A stretch of DNA of 64,000 bases from an uncultured Spirochaetales bacterium (GCA_934277975.1 CAKQWE010000004.1:32548-96547); one strand, 5' to 3'. Shown: positions 50,404 to 59,874, numbered from the stretch's first letter. A program made the numbers and translations. The notes: a model not told the origin generated them from the letters alone.

Positions 50404-52437
50404 ATGAACAGAAGTGGAATCCTTGTTGCTATGGTGCTCTTCCTTGCGTTGTTCGCAGTCGTTTCGTGCGACAATATTCCTGCTCACGAGCACGAATTTG
50501 GAGCCTGCGTTATAAGCGAAGACGGCGTTTTCAGAAGTTGCGCATGCGGCTACACTGAGAAGGTGGATGAGCCGGTTGCAATCTCGTCAGAGGCTGAGTT
50601 CATGGCCGCAGTCGAATACGGGGTGGATGTCATCCTCAAGACCGATATCTCTGTGGCTTCCGCAAACGACGGGGATTCCGAGCAGGGTTGCTTCCATTTC
50701 TCAAAGGATATTGCGGTTGATCTCAATGGACATGCCCTTGCGTTTGAAGTTGGCGTCAAGTTGGATGCTGTGGATGAGGCTGGAAAGGCCTACAAAGTTT
50801 CATTTTCAAACGGGAGCGTGAGGTCCGATGTTGAAGTTTCCATAGGAGGGATTGTCGTTTCTGATAATGCCCTGCTTTATATGAAAGGCGTTGATTTTTA
50901 TTCAAGGTCTCTGCATTGTGGAATCATTGTAAAGAACTCATCGGTTGAAATAGTTGATTCCAAAGTCTTCTCTTTTGGCTCTTATGGAATCTCTTCAGAT
51001 GACAGTGGAGAGTCTTCGAGCATAACCATAAGGAACTCAACTGTATCTACAGAGGACGAGGAAAGCGGAGACAACACAGCCATATTCTTTGGCGTGCAGA
51101 ATGGATATGTTGAAATCTTTGGTTCTACAATTGTTGGCGATAGGCAGACTGTGGTCATAAGATGCGGCAAGGATCACTTGATTGAGAACTCCACGTTGAA
51201 GGCTACGGGATTGCATTCCAGAAACTTCAATAAATGGTCTCTTGGAAACGAGGTGCCAAACGCTGCCCTTGTCGTTGGCAATGGATGTGACTACGATCCA
51301 TACAAATCCGAGACTTTCGTTGGCTTTCATGATGCGAAGTTCGATGCACCTGTTGATGACCGCTACTATGCTCTCTATGTGTACCAGCTTAATCCTCAAT
51401 ATCCTGTAAGCGTTTCCGGAAGCGTCGATTATATAGGCAGCAACAGAATCAACCTTACAGACATGAACGGTGCATCTTTGGGTGTCAGCAAGGTGTTTGT
51501 AAGGAATGAAAACGAATTCGCCAGTATGGCATCCAACTTTTCCGATATCTGGCTTGCAGATGATATCGATGTGGGCTCAATGGATTGGCCTTACATGCCT
51601 TATGGGAAGACCATAGAACTGAATGGATACTCGCTGTCGTATTCGAAGAGCCTAATGGTTGGAAGAACTTGTTTTGCGTCTTTCCGCAACGGAACGCTCA
51701 ATTTCACCAATGACTTTGGCTATGGCCTTGTGATGGCCTCTGGAGCGAAACTTCGTTTGGATAATGTCAAATACAATTCCAATGATTGTGGAATAAACGT
51801 CATAGACGACGGGCAGTCCAGTTCGACGATGGAGATTCTGAACGGTTCAGCAATCAATGCCAAGGAACATGGAATCTTCACGTCTCAGATCAGTGACAAT
51901 GACGGAAACGTTACGAGCAATATTACAATCCGTGTTGCCGATTCGACTATTACGACCAAGGATTCCAACAACGGAGATAACAGTGCAATCATCTTTGGTG
52001 TCAAGGGTTCTTTGAATATCGTGAACTCTATAATAATCGCCGACCGGCAGGCCGTGGTCCTTCGTGGTGGAGAAGGCCATGTGATAAAGGATTCGAATCT
52101 CATTGCGACCGGAAACAATTCCGTTTCAGATGGCTATTTGGACAATGTTTGGGGTGATAGCAACCTCAATCAGGTGCCCTTTGCCTCCATTGTCGTTGGA
52201 AACAGAAGTACGTCTGGTTATAGATATCCAGCTTCCGTAAAGCTTGAGAACGTGAAGCTCTTCGCTCCGGAGAAGAACGGTGCTGGTCTTGGATATCATG
52301 CAATCTACGTTTGGCAGAACGATGAAACCAACAAAGTAAGCGTAACTGGAAGTGTCAGGTTCGAAGGTACAAACGACGATGTCAACACTGAAAAGAATGG
52401 TGCCATCTATGAAGTTGTCAGAGAGGCTCTAGTATGA
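50404..52437 (+). CDS. Large lipoprotein with duplicated right-handed beta-helix domain
   Basis: 677 residues. Lipoprotein signal NRSGILVAMVLFLALFAVVSC, then a short HEHEFG...CACGY segment that could bind metal (His and Cys). Two beta-helix modules follow and repeat the same order: ST(V/I).T.(D)..SGDN(T/S)AI(F/I)FGV, then I..DRQ.VV(I/L)R.G..H.I..S.L.ATG, VVGN, then VSVSGSV-type ends. The start ATG 50404 has AGG 8 nt upstream. The last 4 nt overlap the start of the paralogue at 52434, indicating coupling. Carbohydrate or matrix binding is possible for this fold; not shown. Confidence 0.84.
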   Translation: MNRSGILVAMVLFLALFAVVSCDNIPAHEHEFGACVISEDGVFRSCACGYTEKVDEPVAISSEAEFMAAVEYGVDVILKTDISVASANDGDSEQGCFHFSKDIAVDLNGHALAFEVGVKLDAVDEAGKAYKVSFSNGSVRSDVEVSIGGIVVSDNALLYMKGVDFYSRSLHCGIIVKNSSVEIVDSKVFSFGSYGISSDDSGESSSITIRNSTVSTEDEESGDNTAIFFGVQNGYVEIFGSTIVGDRQTVVIRCGKDHLIENSTLKATGLHSRNFNKWSLGNEVPNAALVVGNGCDYDPYKSETFVGFHDAKFDAPVDDRYYALYVYQLNPQYPVSVSGSVDYIGSNRINLTDMNGASLGVSKVFVRNENEFASMASNFSDIWLADDIDVGSMDWPYMPYGKTIELNGYSLSYSKSLMVGRTCFASFRNGTLNFTNDFGYGLVMASGAKLRLDNVKYNSNDCGINVIDDGQSSSTMEILNGSAINAKEHGIFTSQISDNDGNVTSNITIRVADSTITTKDSNNGDNSAIIFGVKGSLNIVNSIIIADRQAVVLRGGEGHVIKDSNLIATGNNSVSDGYLDNVWGDSNLNQVPFASIVVGNRSTSGYRYPASVKLENVKLFAPEKNGAGLGYHAIYVWQNDETNKVSVTGSVRFEGTNDDVNTEKNGAIYEVVREALV

Positions 52438-53555
52438 AGAGAATCACTGTAGTTCTGTTGGTTGTGCTTGCACTCGCTATCGTTTCATGCAATTCTGAGA
52501 TTCCCAGCCACCAGCCGCATGTCCATGAGCTTGGAAACCCAACGGTTGTGGGTGGTCGCGCAGTCAAGGTCTGCACCTGTGGTTACATTGAGGATGTTGG
52601 AACGCCAATGGTCGTCGTATCCACGGAGGCCGATTTCTGCGCTGCGGTCGAAAACGGTACCGATGTAGTACTTGAGACCGATATCGTTGTAGCTTCTGGA
52701 AATGTAGTCGATTCGTGGGGTGAACGGTTCCGTTTCACCAAGAGTCTGACGGTCTATCTTGACGGACATACCATTGAGTTTGGTGTGGAGGTCCGTGTTG
52801 AAGAGGATTCTCCTGAGGTTCCTACTCATCTGCTGTTTGTTGGCGGTAGCGTTCGAGTGGATGTGGATTCAGCCGATAGATACGATGGCATTGGTATTGC
52901 TGTTATGAACGGAGCTACTCTATCGATGTAGGAAGTCGATTTCTTCACCAAGCTGAGCGGGATATGCCTCCACGATTCGACGGTCAGGATAGAGGCTTCT
53001 AGGGTTCAGGCTTTGGGCTTCTGTGCGGTTTTCACGAACAGGGGCTGTGAAAAAGCCAATGTCGTAGTGCGGGGTTCAAGGATATCGGCCCATAATGAGG
53101 AGAATGGCAACAATGCAGGCCTTTTCTTTGGTGCGAAGGGTTCGGTCGTGGTTGAGGATTCGGAGGTCGTTGGGGATATTCAGGCTGTCGTGCTGCGTAG
53201 TGGAGAGCATGAGATTAGGAATTCCAGGTTGGTTGCGACGGGGAAGAATGAAGATTCCTCTTCATATGAGAATAGCGATTGGAATGATACCATCAATGTA
53301 CCTCGTGCGACCCTCGTCGTTGGAAATCGATACAGCTATGACTATCTCAATCCCTCGCATGTCGTTCTTGAAAATGTGACGCTTGATACGCCTTTCAAGA
53401 ATTTGGCGGGCTATGAATACCATGCAATGTACATCTACCAGAACGATGGAGCGAACACCGTGACCGTTGAAGGGACTGTGAGGTATACAGGGGAGAACTC
53501 CAAGGTCAATTCCGACATGAACGGTGCTTCGTTCAATGTCAAAGAGTTGGTGTGA
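52434..53555 (+). pseudogene. Paralogous beta-helix lipoprotein interrupted by an in-frame TAG
   Basis: The lipoprotein signal KRITVVLLVVLALAIVSC and the H.HELG...CTCGY segment match the gene before it, and the beta-helix body follows. TAG at 52929-52931 stops the frame after 165 codons. The same frame resumes with EVDFFTKLSGICL and runs to 53555. Alignment with the paralogue (LYMKGVDFYSRSL) places the stop at a Lys codon, so one base change (AAG to TAG) explains it. Without readthrough the product is a short lipoprotein. Confidence 0.85.
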
Positions 53556-53593
53556 ACCATTTTGAATGGTGATGAATGGTTGTCGAAACGAAA

Positions 53594-53624
53594 AACGGTC
53601 GCAGGAATATACCTTGCGACCGTT
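53594..53624 (-). terminator. Terminator of tRNA-Ile2, minus strand
   Basis: ACGGTCGCAGG (53595-53605) pairs with CCTTGCGACCGT (53612-53623). On the minus strand it is followed by TTTTCGTTTC. It may also end the lipoprotein transcript on the plus strand. Confidence 0.75.
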
Positions 53625-53631
53625 GTACTTA

Positions 53632-53704
53632 TGGGCCCAGAGAGATTTGAACTCTCGACCAAAGGATTATGAGTCCTCTGCTCTAACCGCTGAGCTACAG
53701 GCCC
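53632..53704 (-). tRNA. tRNA-Ile2(CAT), lysidine type
   Basis: 73 nt. The acceptor GGGCCTG pairs with TGGGCCC (two wobble pairs). The anticodon loop reads CTCATAA (anticodon CAT), and the T arm is GAGAG-TTCAAAT-CTCTC. The segment GGTTAGAGCAG..GACTCATAATC...TTGGTCG matches tRNA-Ile2 rather than either methionine tRNA, so TilS lysidine modification would make it read ATA. CCA is not encoded. Confidence 0.88.
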
Positions 53705-53790
53705 GAGTTGGCTATGAAAACCAACAGCGAAGTAAAGTTACCATTTTTGACATCGAATATCAAGCCCCTGCATTGTTTACTTAAATAAAC

Positions 53791-53825
53791 TTGTGCTTGC
53801 GGCGATTAATCCTTACAATGGCGAT
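53791..53825 (+). promoter_or_regulatory. Promoter implying a leaderless GTG start
   Basis: TTGTGC (53791-53796), N17, TACAAT (53814-53819), then 6 nt and GTG 53826. No SD precedes any candidate start. Confidence 0.42.
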
Positions 53826-55103
53826 GTGAACTGCAATATGGTCAAAGGAAGAAGGCCTTTCAAAGAAATCCCTCATTGTGGCCGCAGAGCCGTTGTCGTA
53901 TGCCTCATGTTGATTGTGTCAATGGCTTGTGCGTGTGGTCTGTCGTTTACTTCCAGGCTGACGGGGGTTACGACCCATCCTGACTTCTGGGCTGGCATAT
54001 TCCCGTCCAGCGTGCGCAGCTTCATTGGACTTGACGGCATAACGCTCCTTGAAGGCCGCAAGACTGAGGTGGGCGCTGAGATCGCAACCGGAACGATCGC
54101 CCGCACGATAAACGTAAACCCTCTCACCGGCAAGGCTTTGGACACGACAAGCGACGCTTCCATCATCGCCAACTCCAGCTACGACGTCATGTATGCATCC
54201 TGGAAGGCCGGAATCGCACAGGGCATTGGCTGGTCCGAGCAGTCGCAGACCGATTTCCTTACGCTCCGTTTTTCTCTGGACGGCCAGTGGGAGGTCGCAC
54301 TCGATCCCCTCATGCAAAGCGTGAATAGAAAGGGCTATCCCTTCACGACGCTTCCAATGTTCAAGACCGATGGTGGATACTATGGGACCACCTTGCAGGG
54401 AACCCCTGACCTTTCAGGCGATAGAAGGCTTCTTAGCCTTAGCTTTGATTTGTACGGCAAGGTGAACTACCTTCTTATGAAGACAGGTTCTTCGTCAGGT
54501 ATAGCTACGGAGTTCAAATTCACATGGGCGCCTGCCTTCATGAACCTTTCCAGCGACAAGGGCGGTGTGGCCGATTTCTGGAAGTTCTGGCTCTTTGCAA
54601 ACGGCGGGCTCATGATACATCAAGCCGTTGACGAAAGAGGGATGAACAAGTGGTCCCTTGGCCTTTCCAACGAGTTCGAAATGAGGGTCTTTGGGGGCGA
54701 CCACATACCTGCATATGCCAGGACTCTCAAAGGTACGACATGGTGGTATGAGCCTGAGAACATGACGTTCATGGCAAGAAACGTTGTCAAGCTGGACTAC
54801 TATGGACAGCAGTTCTTTGGGTCGTGCATCCCGTATGTGTATGCGTTCGTGGACCTGAGCTATTCCGGCGGCCACACGAACAACATAAAGGACTCCAAGA
54901 TTGGCTCCGTATGGGCTGGAAGCATGGGGCTCCACTTTGAGCTGCAGCTCTTTGGAGTCGTGCACCTCTACTATGAAATAGGTAGGATTTTCCTCTATAC
55001 GGGTGAAAATCCAGCGTATAAGCCTGGTTTTAGGCTATCGAACAGCCTTAAGGTGTCTGTGTCCGTCTCCGGTGGAGGTGGCGACATAGACTGGTCCACG
55101 TAA
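53826..55103 (+). CDS. Exported outer-membrane-like protein
   Basis: About 425 residues, family not recognised. A basic N-region (KGRRPFKEIPHCGRRA) is followed by the hydrophobic signal VVVCLMLIVSMACACGLSF. The body has alternating aromatic strands (FLTLRFSLDGQWEVALDP, YLLMKTGSSSGIATEFKFTWAPAF, MGLHFELQLFGVVHLYYEIGR) and ends SVSVSGGGGDI. The start is uncertain: GTG 53826 fits the promoter spacing, and ATG 53838 is the alternative. The next gene encodes another exported protein 20 nt downstream. The two may form a pair in the outer membrane. Confidence 0.7.
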   Translation: MNCNMVKGRRPFKEIPHCGRRAVVVCLMLIVSMACACGLSFTSRLTGVTTHPDFWAGIFPSSVRSFIGLDGITLLEGRKTEVGAEIATGTIARTINVNPLTGKALDTTSDASIIANSSYDVMYASWKAGIAQGIGWSEQSQTDFLTLRFSLDGQWEVALDPLMQSVNRKGYPFTTLPMFKTDGGYYGTTLQGTPDLSGDRRLLSLSFDLYGKVNYLLMKTGSSSGIATEFKFTWAPAFMNLSSDKGGVADFWKFWLFANGGLMIHQAVDERGMNKWSLGLSNEFEMRVFGGDHIPAYARTLKGTTWWYEPENMTFMARNVVKLDYYGQQFFGSCIPYVYAFVDLSYSGGHTNNIKDSKIGSVWAGSMGLHFELQLFGVVHLYYEIGRIFLYTGENPAYKPGFRLSNSLKVSVSVSGGGGDIDWST

Positions 55104-55123
55104 GGAAAAGGGAAGGAAAGGTT

Positions 55124-56347
55124 ATGAAGAAGGTCTTGGTTTTTGCAGCTGTTGTTCTCATTGCTGTCTCGTGCGTCTTTGCAGGGGATGTCAAGTTCGT
55201 CCTTGGTGAGCTCGCACAGCACCCTGAGGTGCTGTTTGGGTTCTGCCCAACGCTTACGACCGTTGGTGCGAGCTATGAGGGCCTTGAACTTGTGGAAGGC
55301 AACCTCACACAGCTTCAGGCGATAGCAGGCGGCGGATACGCACAGCTTGTCCTTTTCCAAGACCCTTCGACTGGTGAGCCTTTGCTCTATGATCAGGGCA
55401 TATACGACAGCATACAGTTTCGTTGGAATCTGAAGATACTCCAAGGTTTTGGAGATTCTTGGGTGGAAGGCAAGGACCTTGTGACGGTCTATGCAGGCTA
55501 TGAGGGTAGGTTCGAGAAGAACATGGACTCAATGGCCGTTGGCAAGGAGAGAAAACGCGGCTATGTGAAGCTTCCTGATGGCTTGACTGCTGGTAAGAGC
55601 TCAATAAAAGCACTCGATATATGGTTTGTAGACCATGGTACAACGCGAGAGTCCAACGAAATTTACCCAGACCTCGCCGGTGGCGAAACGGCCTTCATGA
55701 ACAACCTCTACATTGGTGCAAGACTCAACGGCATGGACGATAGGATGGTCTCCAACGAGGGAGTCCTTGCAGAGCTCAAGCTGCAGTTCGCTCCAGGTCT
55801 CCTAAACAGGAAGGCTTCGTACTACAGCATAACGCTCAACGCCGTTGCGGGAACCACGTTGTATGAGCTCAAGGATGCATCCACTGGTCGCAATTCGTTC
55901 TCAATCGTTGTGCTCGACAGGGTGAACTTGAACTGGACTGATGGCTCCAAGGTGCCTGTATATGCACAACAGCCGGTATCTCTTGGAAGAAAGGTGAGGG
56001 GCTTCAACACGGGCAGCTACAATACCAATTTCACCGTTGTCAACAATTTTGATATAAGGTTTGCAGGCCCTGAGCCGTTCATTGACGGCATCTTCCCAAG
56101 GGCGAACCTTTTCTTCGACATGGGGTACTATGCCGGGGATTACTTCAACACAGGGATATCGGCCTTGGATATGGCGGAAAAATATGGCCTAGAGCGGTTC
56201 CTTTGCTCGACCGGGGTGCAGCTTGAAGTGTGTTTCTTCGATATGTTCGACCTTGGGCTTCAGGTAGCGTATCTTGTGAACGGAAGCAATCTGCGTGACC
56301 CGGGCAGCCGTGTGATCACTGGTGCGACGTTCTTTCTGGATTTCTGA
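55124..56347 (+). CDS. Exported outer-membrane-like protein
   Basis: 407 residues, family not recognised. Signal peptide KKVLVFAAVVLIAVSCVFAG; the VSC may be a cleavage region rather than a lipobox, since AFA-type VFAG follows. Barrel-like stretches include SIQFRWNLKILQGFGDSW, LVTVYAGYEGRFEKN, ANLFFDMGYYAGDYF and a C-terminus VITGATFFLDF with the terminal Phe typical of outer-membrane barrels. GGAAAGG lies before ATG 55124. It follows a related exported protein and ends just before the lysS promoter. Confidence 0.75.
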   Translation: MKKVLVFAAVVLIAVSCVFAGDVKFVLGELAQHPEVLFGFCPTLTTVGASYEGLELVEGNLTQLQAIAGGGYAQLVLFQDPSTGEPLLYDQGIYDSIQFRWNLKILQGFGDSWVEGKDLVTVYAGYEGRFEKNMDSMAVGKERKRGYVKLPDGLTAGKSSIKALDIWFVDHGTTRESNEIYPDLAGGETAFMNNLYIGARLNGMDDRMVSNEGVLAELKLQFAPGLLNRKASYYSITLNAVAGTTLYELKDASTGRNSFSIVVLDRVNLNWTDGSKVPVYAQQPVSLGRKVRGFNTGSYNTNFTVVNNFDIRFAGPEPFIDGIFPRANLFFDMGYYAGDYFNTGISALDMAEKYGLERFLCSTGVQLEVCFFDMFDLGLQVAYLVNGSNLRDPGSRVITGATFFLDF

Positions 56348-56362
56348 TTGGCGTGCAACGAA

Positions 56363-56398
56363 TTGTCTTTAAGGGCGCATTGCTGTATAATCGGCCCT
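56363..56398 (+). promoter_or_regulatory. lysS promoter implying a leaderless mRNA
   Basis: TTGTCT (56363-56368), N17, TATAAT (56386-56391), then 7 nt and ATG 56399. The -10 is perfect and +1 should fall on the start codon. No SD is present between -10 and ATG. Confidence 0.72.
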
Positions 56399-57970
56399 AT
56401 GGAACAGCACAATTCAGTACATTGGGCGGATATCTATGCCGACCGCATAATCAGAGAGAAAGGACCCAAGGAGGTCTACACCTGTGCGTCTGGGATCACT
56501 CCTTCCGGTACAGTCCACATTGGAAACTTCCGTGAGATAATCTCCGTCGACCTTGTAGTCAAGGCTCTTAGGGAGAAGGGGCAGAACGTCAGGTTCATCT
56601 ACTCTTGGGACGACTACGATGTGTTCAGAAAGGTCCCTAAGAACATGCCTGAGCAGGAGTTGCTTCAGACATACCTGAGAAAGCCCATAACACTTGTGCC
56701 TGACACCACAAAGCGTGCGGACAACTATGCCCGCGGCAACGAGCTCGACGTAGAGGAGAAGCTTCCACTCGTTGGCGTGCATCCTGAATATCTCTACCAG
56801 GCACAGCGCTACCGCAGCAGTCTCTATGCTGAGCAGATGAAGAAGGCCCTCGAGTGCAAGCAGCAGATAATAGATATCCTCAATCAGTACAGAAAAGAGC
56901 CTCTTGACGATTCATGGTGGCCTATTGCGGTGTTCAGTTCGTTCACGGACAAGGACAACACTACCATCCTTTCCTGGGACGGCGGGTATGGCATTACATA
57001 CCGCGACGACGAGCTTGGCAAGGAGGAGACGATTGATCTTAGAACCACTCCTTATGCAAAGCTGCACTGGCGTGTGGACTGGCCAATGAGATGGGTCTAT
57101 GAAGGCGTTGACTTCGAGCCTGCAGGCAAGGACCACCACTCACAGGGCGGTAGCTTCGATACCTCCAAGCAGGTGGTCGAACTCTTTGGAGGACATGCAC
57201 CGGTAAGCTTCCAGTACGACTTCATCTCAATCAAGGGCCGCGGCGGCAAGATATCCTCTTCAAGCGGAGAGGTCATCTCCTTGGGCGATGTCCTTGAAGT
57301 CTACACACCTGAGATAACAAGATATCTGTTCGCCTCCACTCGTCCCAACACGGAGTTCGCCATTTCGTTCGACCTCGATGTCCTTAAAATCTACGAGGAC
57401 TACGACAACTGCGAGAGACGCTACTTTGGCCTTCTTCCATGCAACGAGAAGAAGCTTGCCATGGAGCGTCGTGTCTATGAACTTTCTCAGGTTGGCCCTG
57501 TTCCTACTACACCTGGCTACCAGATTCCATTCAGGCACCTTTGCAATCTGCTTCAGATAAACAGCGGCGACATTGAAAAGGTCATCTCTTCCCTTCCTGA
57601 TGTCAAGGACGACCAGGTGGAGAGGCTTAGAACCCGATGTCGTTGTGCTTGGAACTGGATAACCACATTCTCTCCTGAGGACTTCAGATTCGCTGTGGCC
57701 GATGCCTCAACCCCTCTTGTTTCGTTGGACGAAGATGAGCTTCGCACCGTCAAGGCTCTGTGCGTCAAGGTTGCATCCTGGGACGGTTCGGACGAAAAGG
57801 CCCTTTCCCAGCTCATCTACGATGCCGCAGCCGATGCCGGCGTTGAAACCACAGTGCTCTTTGGTGCCGTCTACCGCGCCTTGATTGGCAAGGAGAAGGG
57901 ACCAAAGCTGGCTGGGTTCATGAATACCATTGGAAAGGATAGAGTGGTTTCAATCCTCTCCCGCTATTGA
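56399..57970 (+). CDS. lysS: Lysyl-tRNA synthetase, class I
   Basis: 523 residues of the archaeal/spirochaetal class I type, not the class II enzyme of most bacteria. ITPSGTVHIGNFREI carries the HIGH-type motif near residue 39, and GKISSSSGEVISLGD the KMSKS-type motif near residue 283. VHWADIYADRI at the N-terminus and DDYDVFRKVPKN are typical. The start at ATG 56399 is fixed by homology and by the promoter 7 nt upstream; the frame is open to 56348. The stop TGA is the first triplet of repeat copy D, which supplies the terminator. Confidence 0.96.
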   Translation: MEQHNSVHWADIYADRIIREKGPKEVYTCASGITPSGTVHIGNFREIISVDLVVKALREKGQNVRFIYSWDDYDVFRKVPKNMPEQELLQTYLRKPITLVPDTTKRADNYARGNELDVEEKLPLVGVHPEYLYQAQRYRSSLYAEQMKKALECKQQIIDILNQYRKEPLDDSWWPIAVFSSFTDKDNTTILSWDGGYGITYRDDELGKEETIDLRTTPYAKLHWRVDWPMRWVYEGVDFEPAGKDHHSQGGSFDTSKQVVELFGGHAPVSFQYDFISIKGRGGKISSSSGEVISLGDVLEVYTPEITRYLFASTRPNTEFAISFDLDVLKIYEDYDNCERRYFGLLPCNEKKLAMERRVYELSQVGPVPTTPGYQIPFRHLCNLLQINSGDIEKVISSLPDVKDDQVERLRTRCRCAWNWITTFSPEDFRFAVADASTPLVSLDEDELRTVKALCVKVASWDGSDEKALSQLIYDAAADAGVETTVLFGAVYRALIGKEKGPKLAGFMNTIGKDRVVSILSRY

Positions 57971-58085
57971 TTCTTGGTCTTTGTGCGCATTACTGCGTCA
58001 GTTCAGGCACAGCCGTACAGAAAAGTACTGTCTGTGCCTTTCTTTCTTGTACTGCATCACGAATCCCTGCGAATCGAAATTCTTG
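57967..58085 (+). repeat. Dispersed 3'-end repeat, copy D, with terminator
   Basis: Starts TTGATTCTTGGTCTTTG at the lysS stop. It contains TACTGCGTCAGTTCA and a hairpin GGCACAG (58006-58012) / CTGTGCC (58032-58038) with inner GTAC/GTAC and T-rich tail. It ends AATCCCTGCGAATCGAAATT, the same unit as C1/C2 near the RAYT gene. Confidence 0.8.
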
Positions 58086-58116
58086 TATCTTTTCGGCGAA
58101 AAAGGAAGTTTGGATA

Positions 58117-58159
58117 GAAAAAAGTATATCGAAAGCTCAGAAAAGAGGGTTTTCGATAC
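58117..58159 (-). terminator. Terminator of the small outer-membrane-like protein, minus strand
   Basis: TATCGAAA and TTTTCGATA form the stem. On the minus strand it is followed by a run of Ts (complement of AAAAAA near 58118-58123). Confidence 0.65.
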
Positions 58160-58194
58160 AAAAGAGTCGTCTGAGGTGTAGGCCAAAATGCTGG

Positions 58195-58749
58195 TTAGAA
58201 GCTGACGCCTACTCCTAGGCCAACGTTGGAGAGAAGGAACGTCCCCTCTGAGTCTTCCTTTGCAGTGAGGTTGCTCAATGGGTAGATTGCAGAGCCTGAG
58301 AGCGACAGGACAAAACCGCTTCCACCTATGCTGTATCTGAGGCCTGTCATGAGTCCAAGTCCCAGGAGGTTGAGCTGAACGCCTTCCTTTCCTTTGTAGC
58401 CTGCTACGAAGTATGCTCCAAAACCTGGCATGGCGTAGAGTGAGAAGGATTTGGATATGTTCATGTTCACACCTGTGCATGCAAGGCCTGATAGGAAGAA
58501 GCCTGATGCCTCTATGTCATTTGTGCAGACATCGACTCTGCTGCCTACTGCAAATTCAACCTTTCCGTCCTTTCCAATCGTGGTTATGTAATCTACGAAT
58601 GCACCATAGCCAACGAATGAGTCGGTTGTCGTCTCTCCTCCAATGGGCATCCCAAAGAGTATGCTTGCACCGGCGTCTCCGCCTATCTTGCCTGCGAATG
58701 CTGTACCAGCAATAAGAATCACCAAAAATATGAGAATGGTTTTCTTCAT
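58195..58749 (-). CDS. Small exported outer-membrane-like protein
   Basis: 184 residues. Signal peptide KKTILIFLVILIAGTAFAG, then Gly-rich amphipathic strands (GASILFGMPIGGETTTDSFVGYGAFVDY, FSLYAMPGFGAYFVAGYKG, SGFVLSLSGSAIYPLSNL) and a terminal Phe in VGLGVGVSF, a common outer-membrane barrel ending. GGAGGG lies before ATG 58749 on the minus strand; the open frame extends to 58821. Family not recognised. 58750-58944 holds nothing else. Confidence 0.78.
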   Translation of the reverse strand: MKKTILIFLVILIAGTAFAGKIGGDAGASILFGMPIGGETTTDSFVGYGAFVDYITTIGKDGKVEFAVGSRVDVCTNDIEASGFFLSGLACTGVNMNISKSFSLYAMPGFGAYFVAGYKGKEGVQLNLLGLGLMTGLRYSIGGSGFVLSLSGSAIYPLSNLTAKEDSEGTFLLSNVGLGVGVSF

Positions 58750-58944
58750 ATGAAATCCCTCCTGGTACCATTGTTGCAGTCGAAAGCTCAAAAAGCAAGG
58801 GTAAATGGAAAATTCGTCCAAATGTCATAAGATTGGTCTATCACTCGAACAATTTTTGCGGATATACGCATTTTTTGTTCGTCATTGAGCTTGAGGTTTG
58901 ATGTGCTTTGCTGGCTTCGCTCCACTGCAGGACTAGCAGGGCTT

Positions 58945-59838
58945 TCACCCCTTGGTTTCGCAGAAGACCTTCCTGAGGGTGAAGTCGTTGGTCTTCCACT
59001 TGCCGTTGACGCGCACTCTTAGGTCAAGGTCCAACTTGGACTGTGGGAATATCTTCTTTATGTCCTTGAAGGCTGCGACCCTTATGGCTTTTATGTTGCC
59101 GCCGCCTTTGCCTACGATGATCCCCTTTTGGCTTTCGCGTTCAACGGTGATGAAGGCGCGAATCCACACCTTGTTCTCCTCTTCGTTGTATTCAAGGTCT
59201 GCAACCTCAACCATGATGGCGTGGGGGATCTCCTCCTTGACCGAGTTCATGGCCTTCTCGCGGATTATCTCGGATATGCGGAACTCAAGGTTCTGGTCCG
59301 TGCGGGCGTTTTCATCGTAGAGAAGCTCTCCCTCCGGTGCGCACTTGAAGAGTTCAATGAGGATTTCGTCTATGCCGTCGTCCTCAAGGGCCGACAGTTC
59401 AAGGACCTGGCGTCCAGGCATGTGCTTTCCAAGGTATTCACGGGCCGCTTCAAGCTGCTTGTCCGTAAGCATGTCCTTCTTGTTTATGCAGCATAGTACA
59501 GGCACTGAGAGACCACTTAGCATGTAGGAGATCGCATCCTCCTCTGCACCGGGTGAGCGTGTTGCGTCTATGAGGTACACAACGGCATCGGTCTCCTCAA
59601 GGCTGGACACGGCTATTTCCTGCATTCGTTTGTTGAAGCCCTTTTCCGAAATGTGGTAGCCTGGGGTGTCCGTGAAGATGAGCTGCCCGCGGGTGTCCGT
59701 GTAGATGCCCCTGATTGCGTTGCGTGTTGTCTGAGGGGTGGGGGATGTGATGGAGACCTTGGACTCGCATATCGTGTTGACGAGCGTGGATTTGCCGGCG
59801 GACGGCCTGCCTATTATGGCTACTGATGCGCATTTCAT
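58945..59838 (-). CDS. era: GTPase Era
   Basis: 297 residues. Ribosome-assembly GTPase with G1 GRPSAGKSTLVN, switch TPQTTRNAIRGI, G3 FTDTPGYH, G4 NKKDML, and a C-terminal KH domain (KGIIVGKGGGNIKAIR) that binds the 3' end of 16S rRNA. The ATG at 59838 is fixed by homology; the frame is open further to 59907. A promoter with -10 ending 6 nt before the ATG and no SD suggests a leaderless message. Confidence 0.94.
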   Translation of the reverse strand: MKCASVAIIGRPSAGKSTLVNTICESKVSITSPTPQTTRNAIRGIYTDTRGQLIFTDTPGYHISEKGFNKRMQEIAVSSLEETDAVVYLIDATRSPGAEEDAISYMLSGLSVPVLCCINKKDMLTDKQLEAAREYLGKHMPGRQVLELSALEDDGIDEILIELFKCAPEGELLYDENARTDQNLEFRISEIIREKAMNSVKEEIPHAIMVEVADLEYNEEENKVWIRAFITVERESQKGIIVGKGGGNIKAIRVAAFKDIKKIFPQSKLDLDLRVRVNGKWKTNDFTLRKVFCETKG

Positions 59839-59874
59839 GGGCGAAGTATAGCAAAGTATGTTCTTTATTGCCAA
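59839..59874 (-). promoter_or_regulatory. era promoter implying a leaderless mRNA
   Basis: On the minus strand: TTGGCA (59874-59869), N18, TATACT (59850-59845), 6 nt, ATG (59838). There is no SD between -10 and start. Confidence 0.65.
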
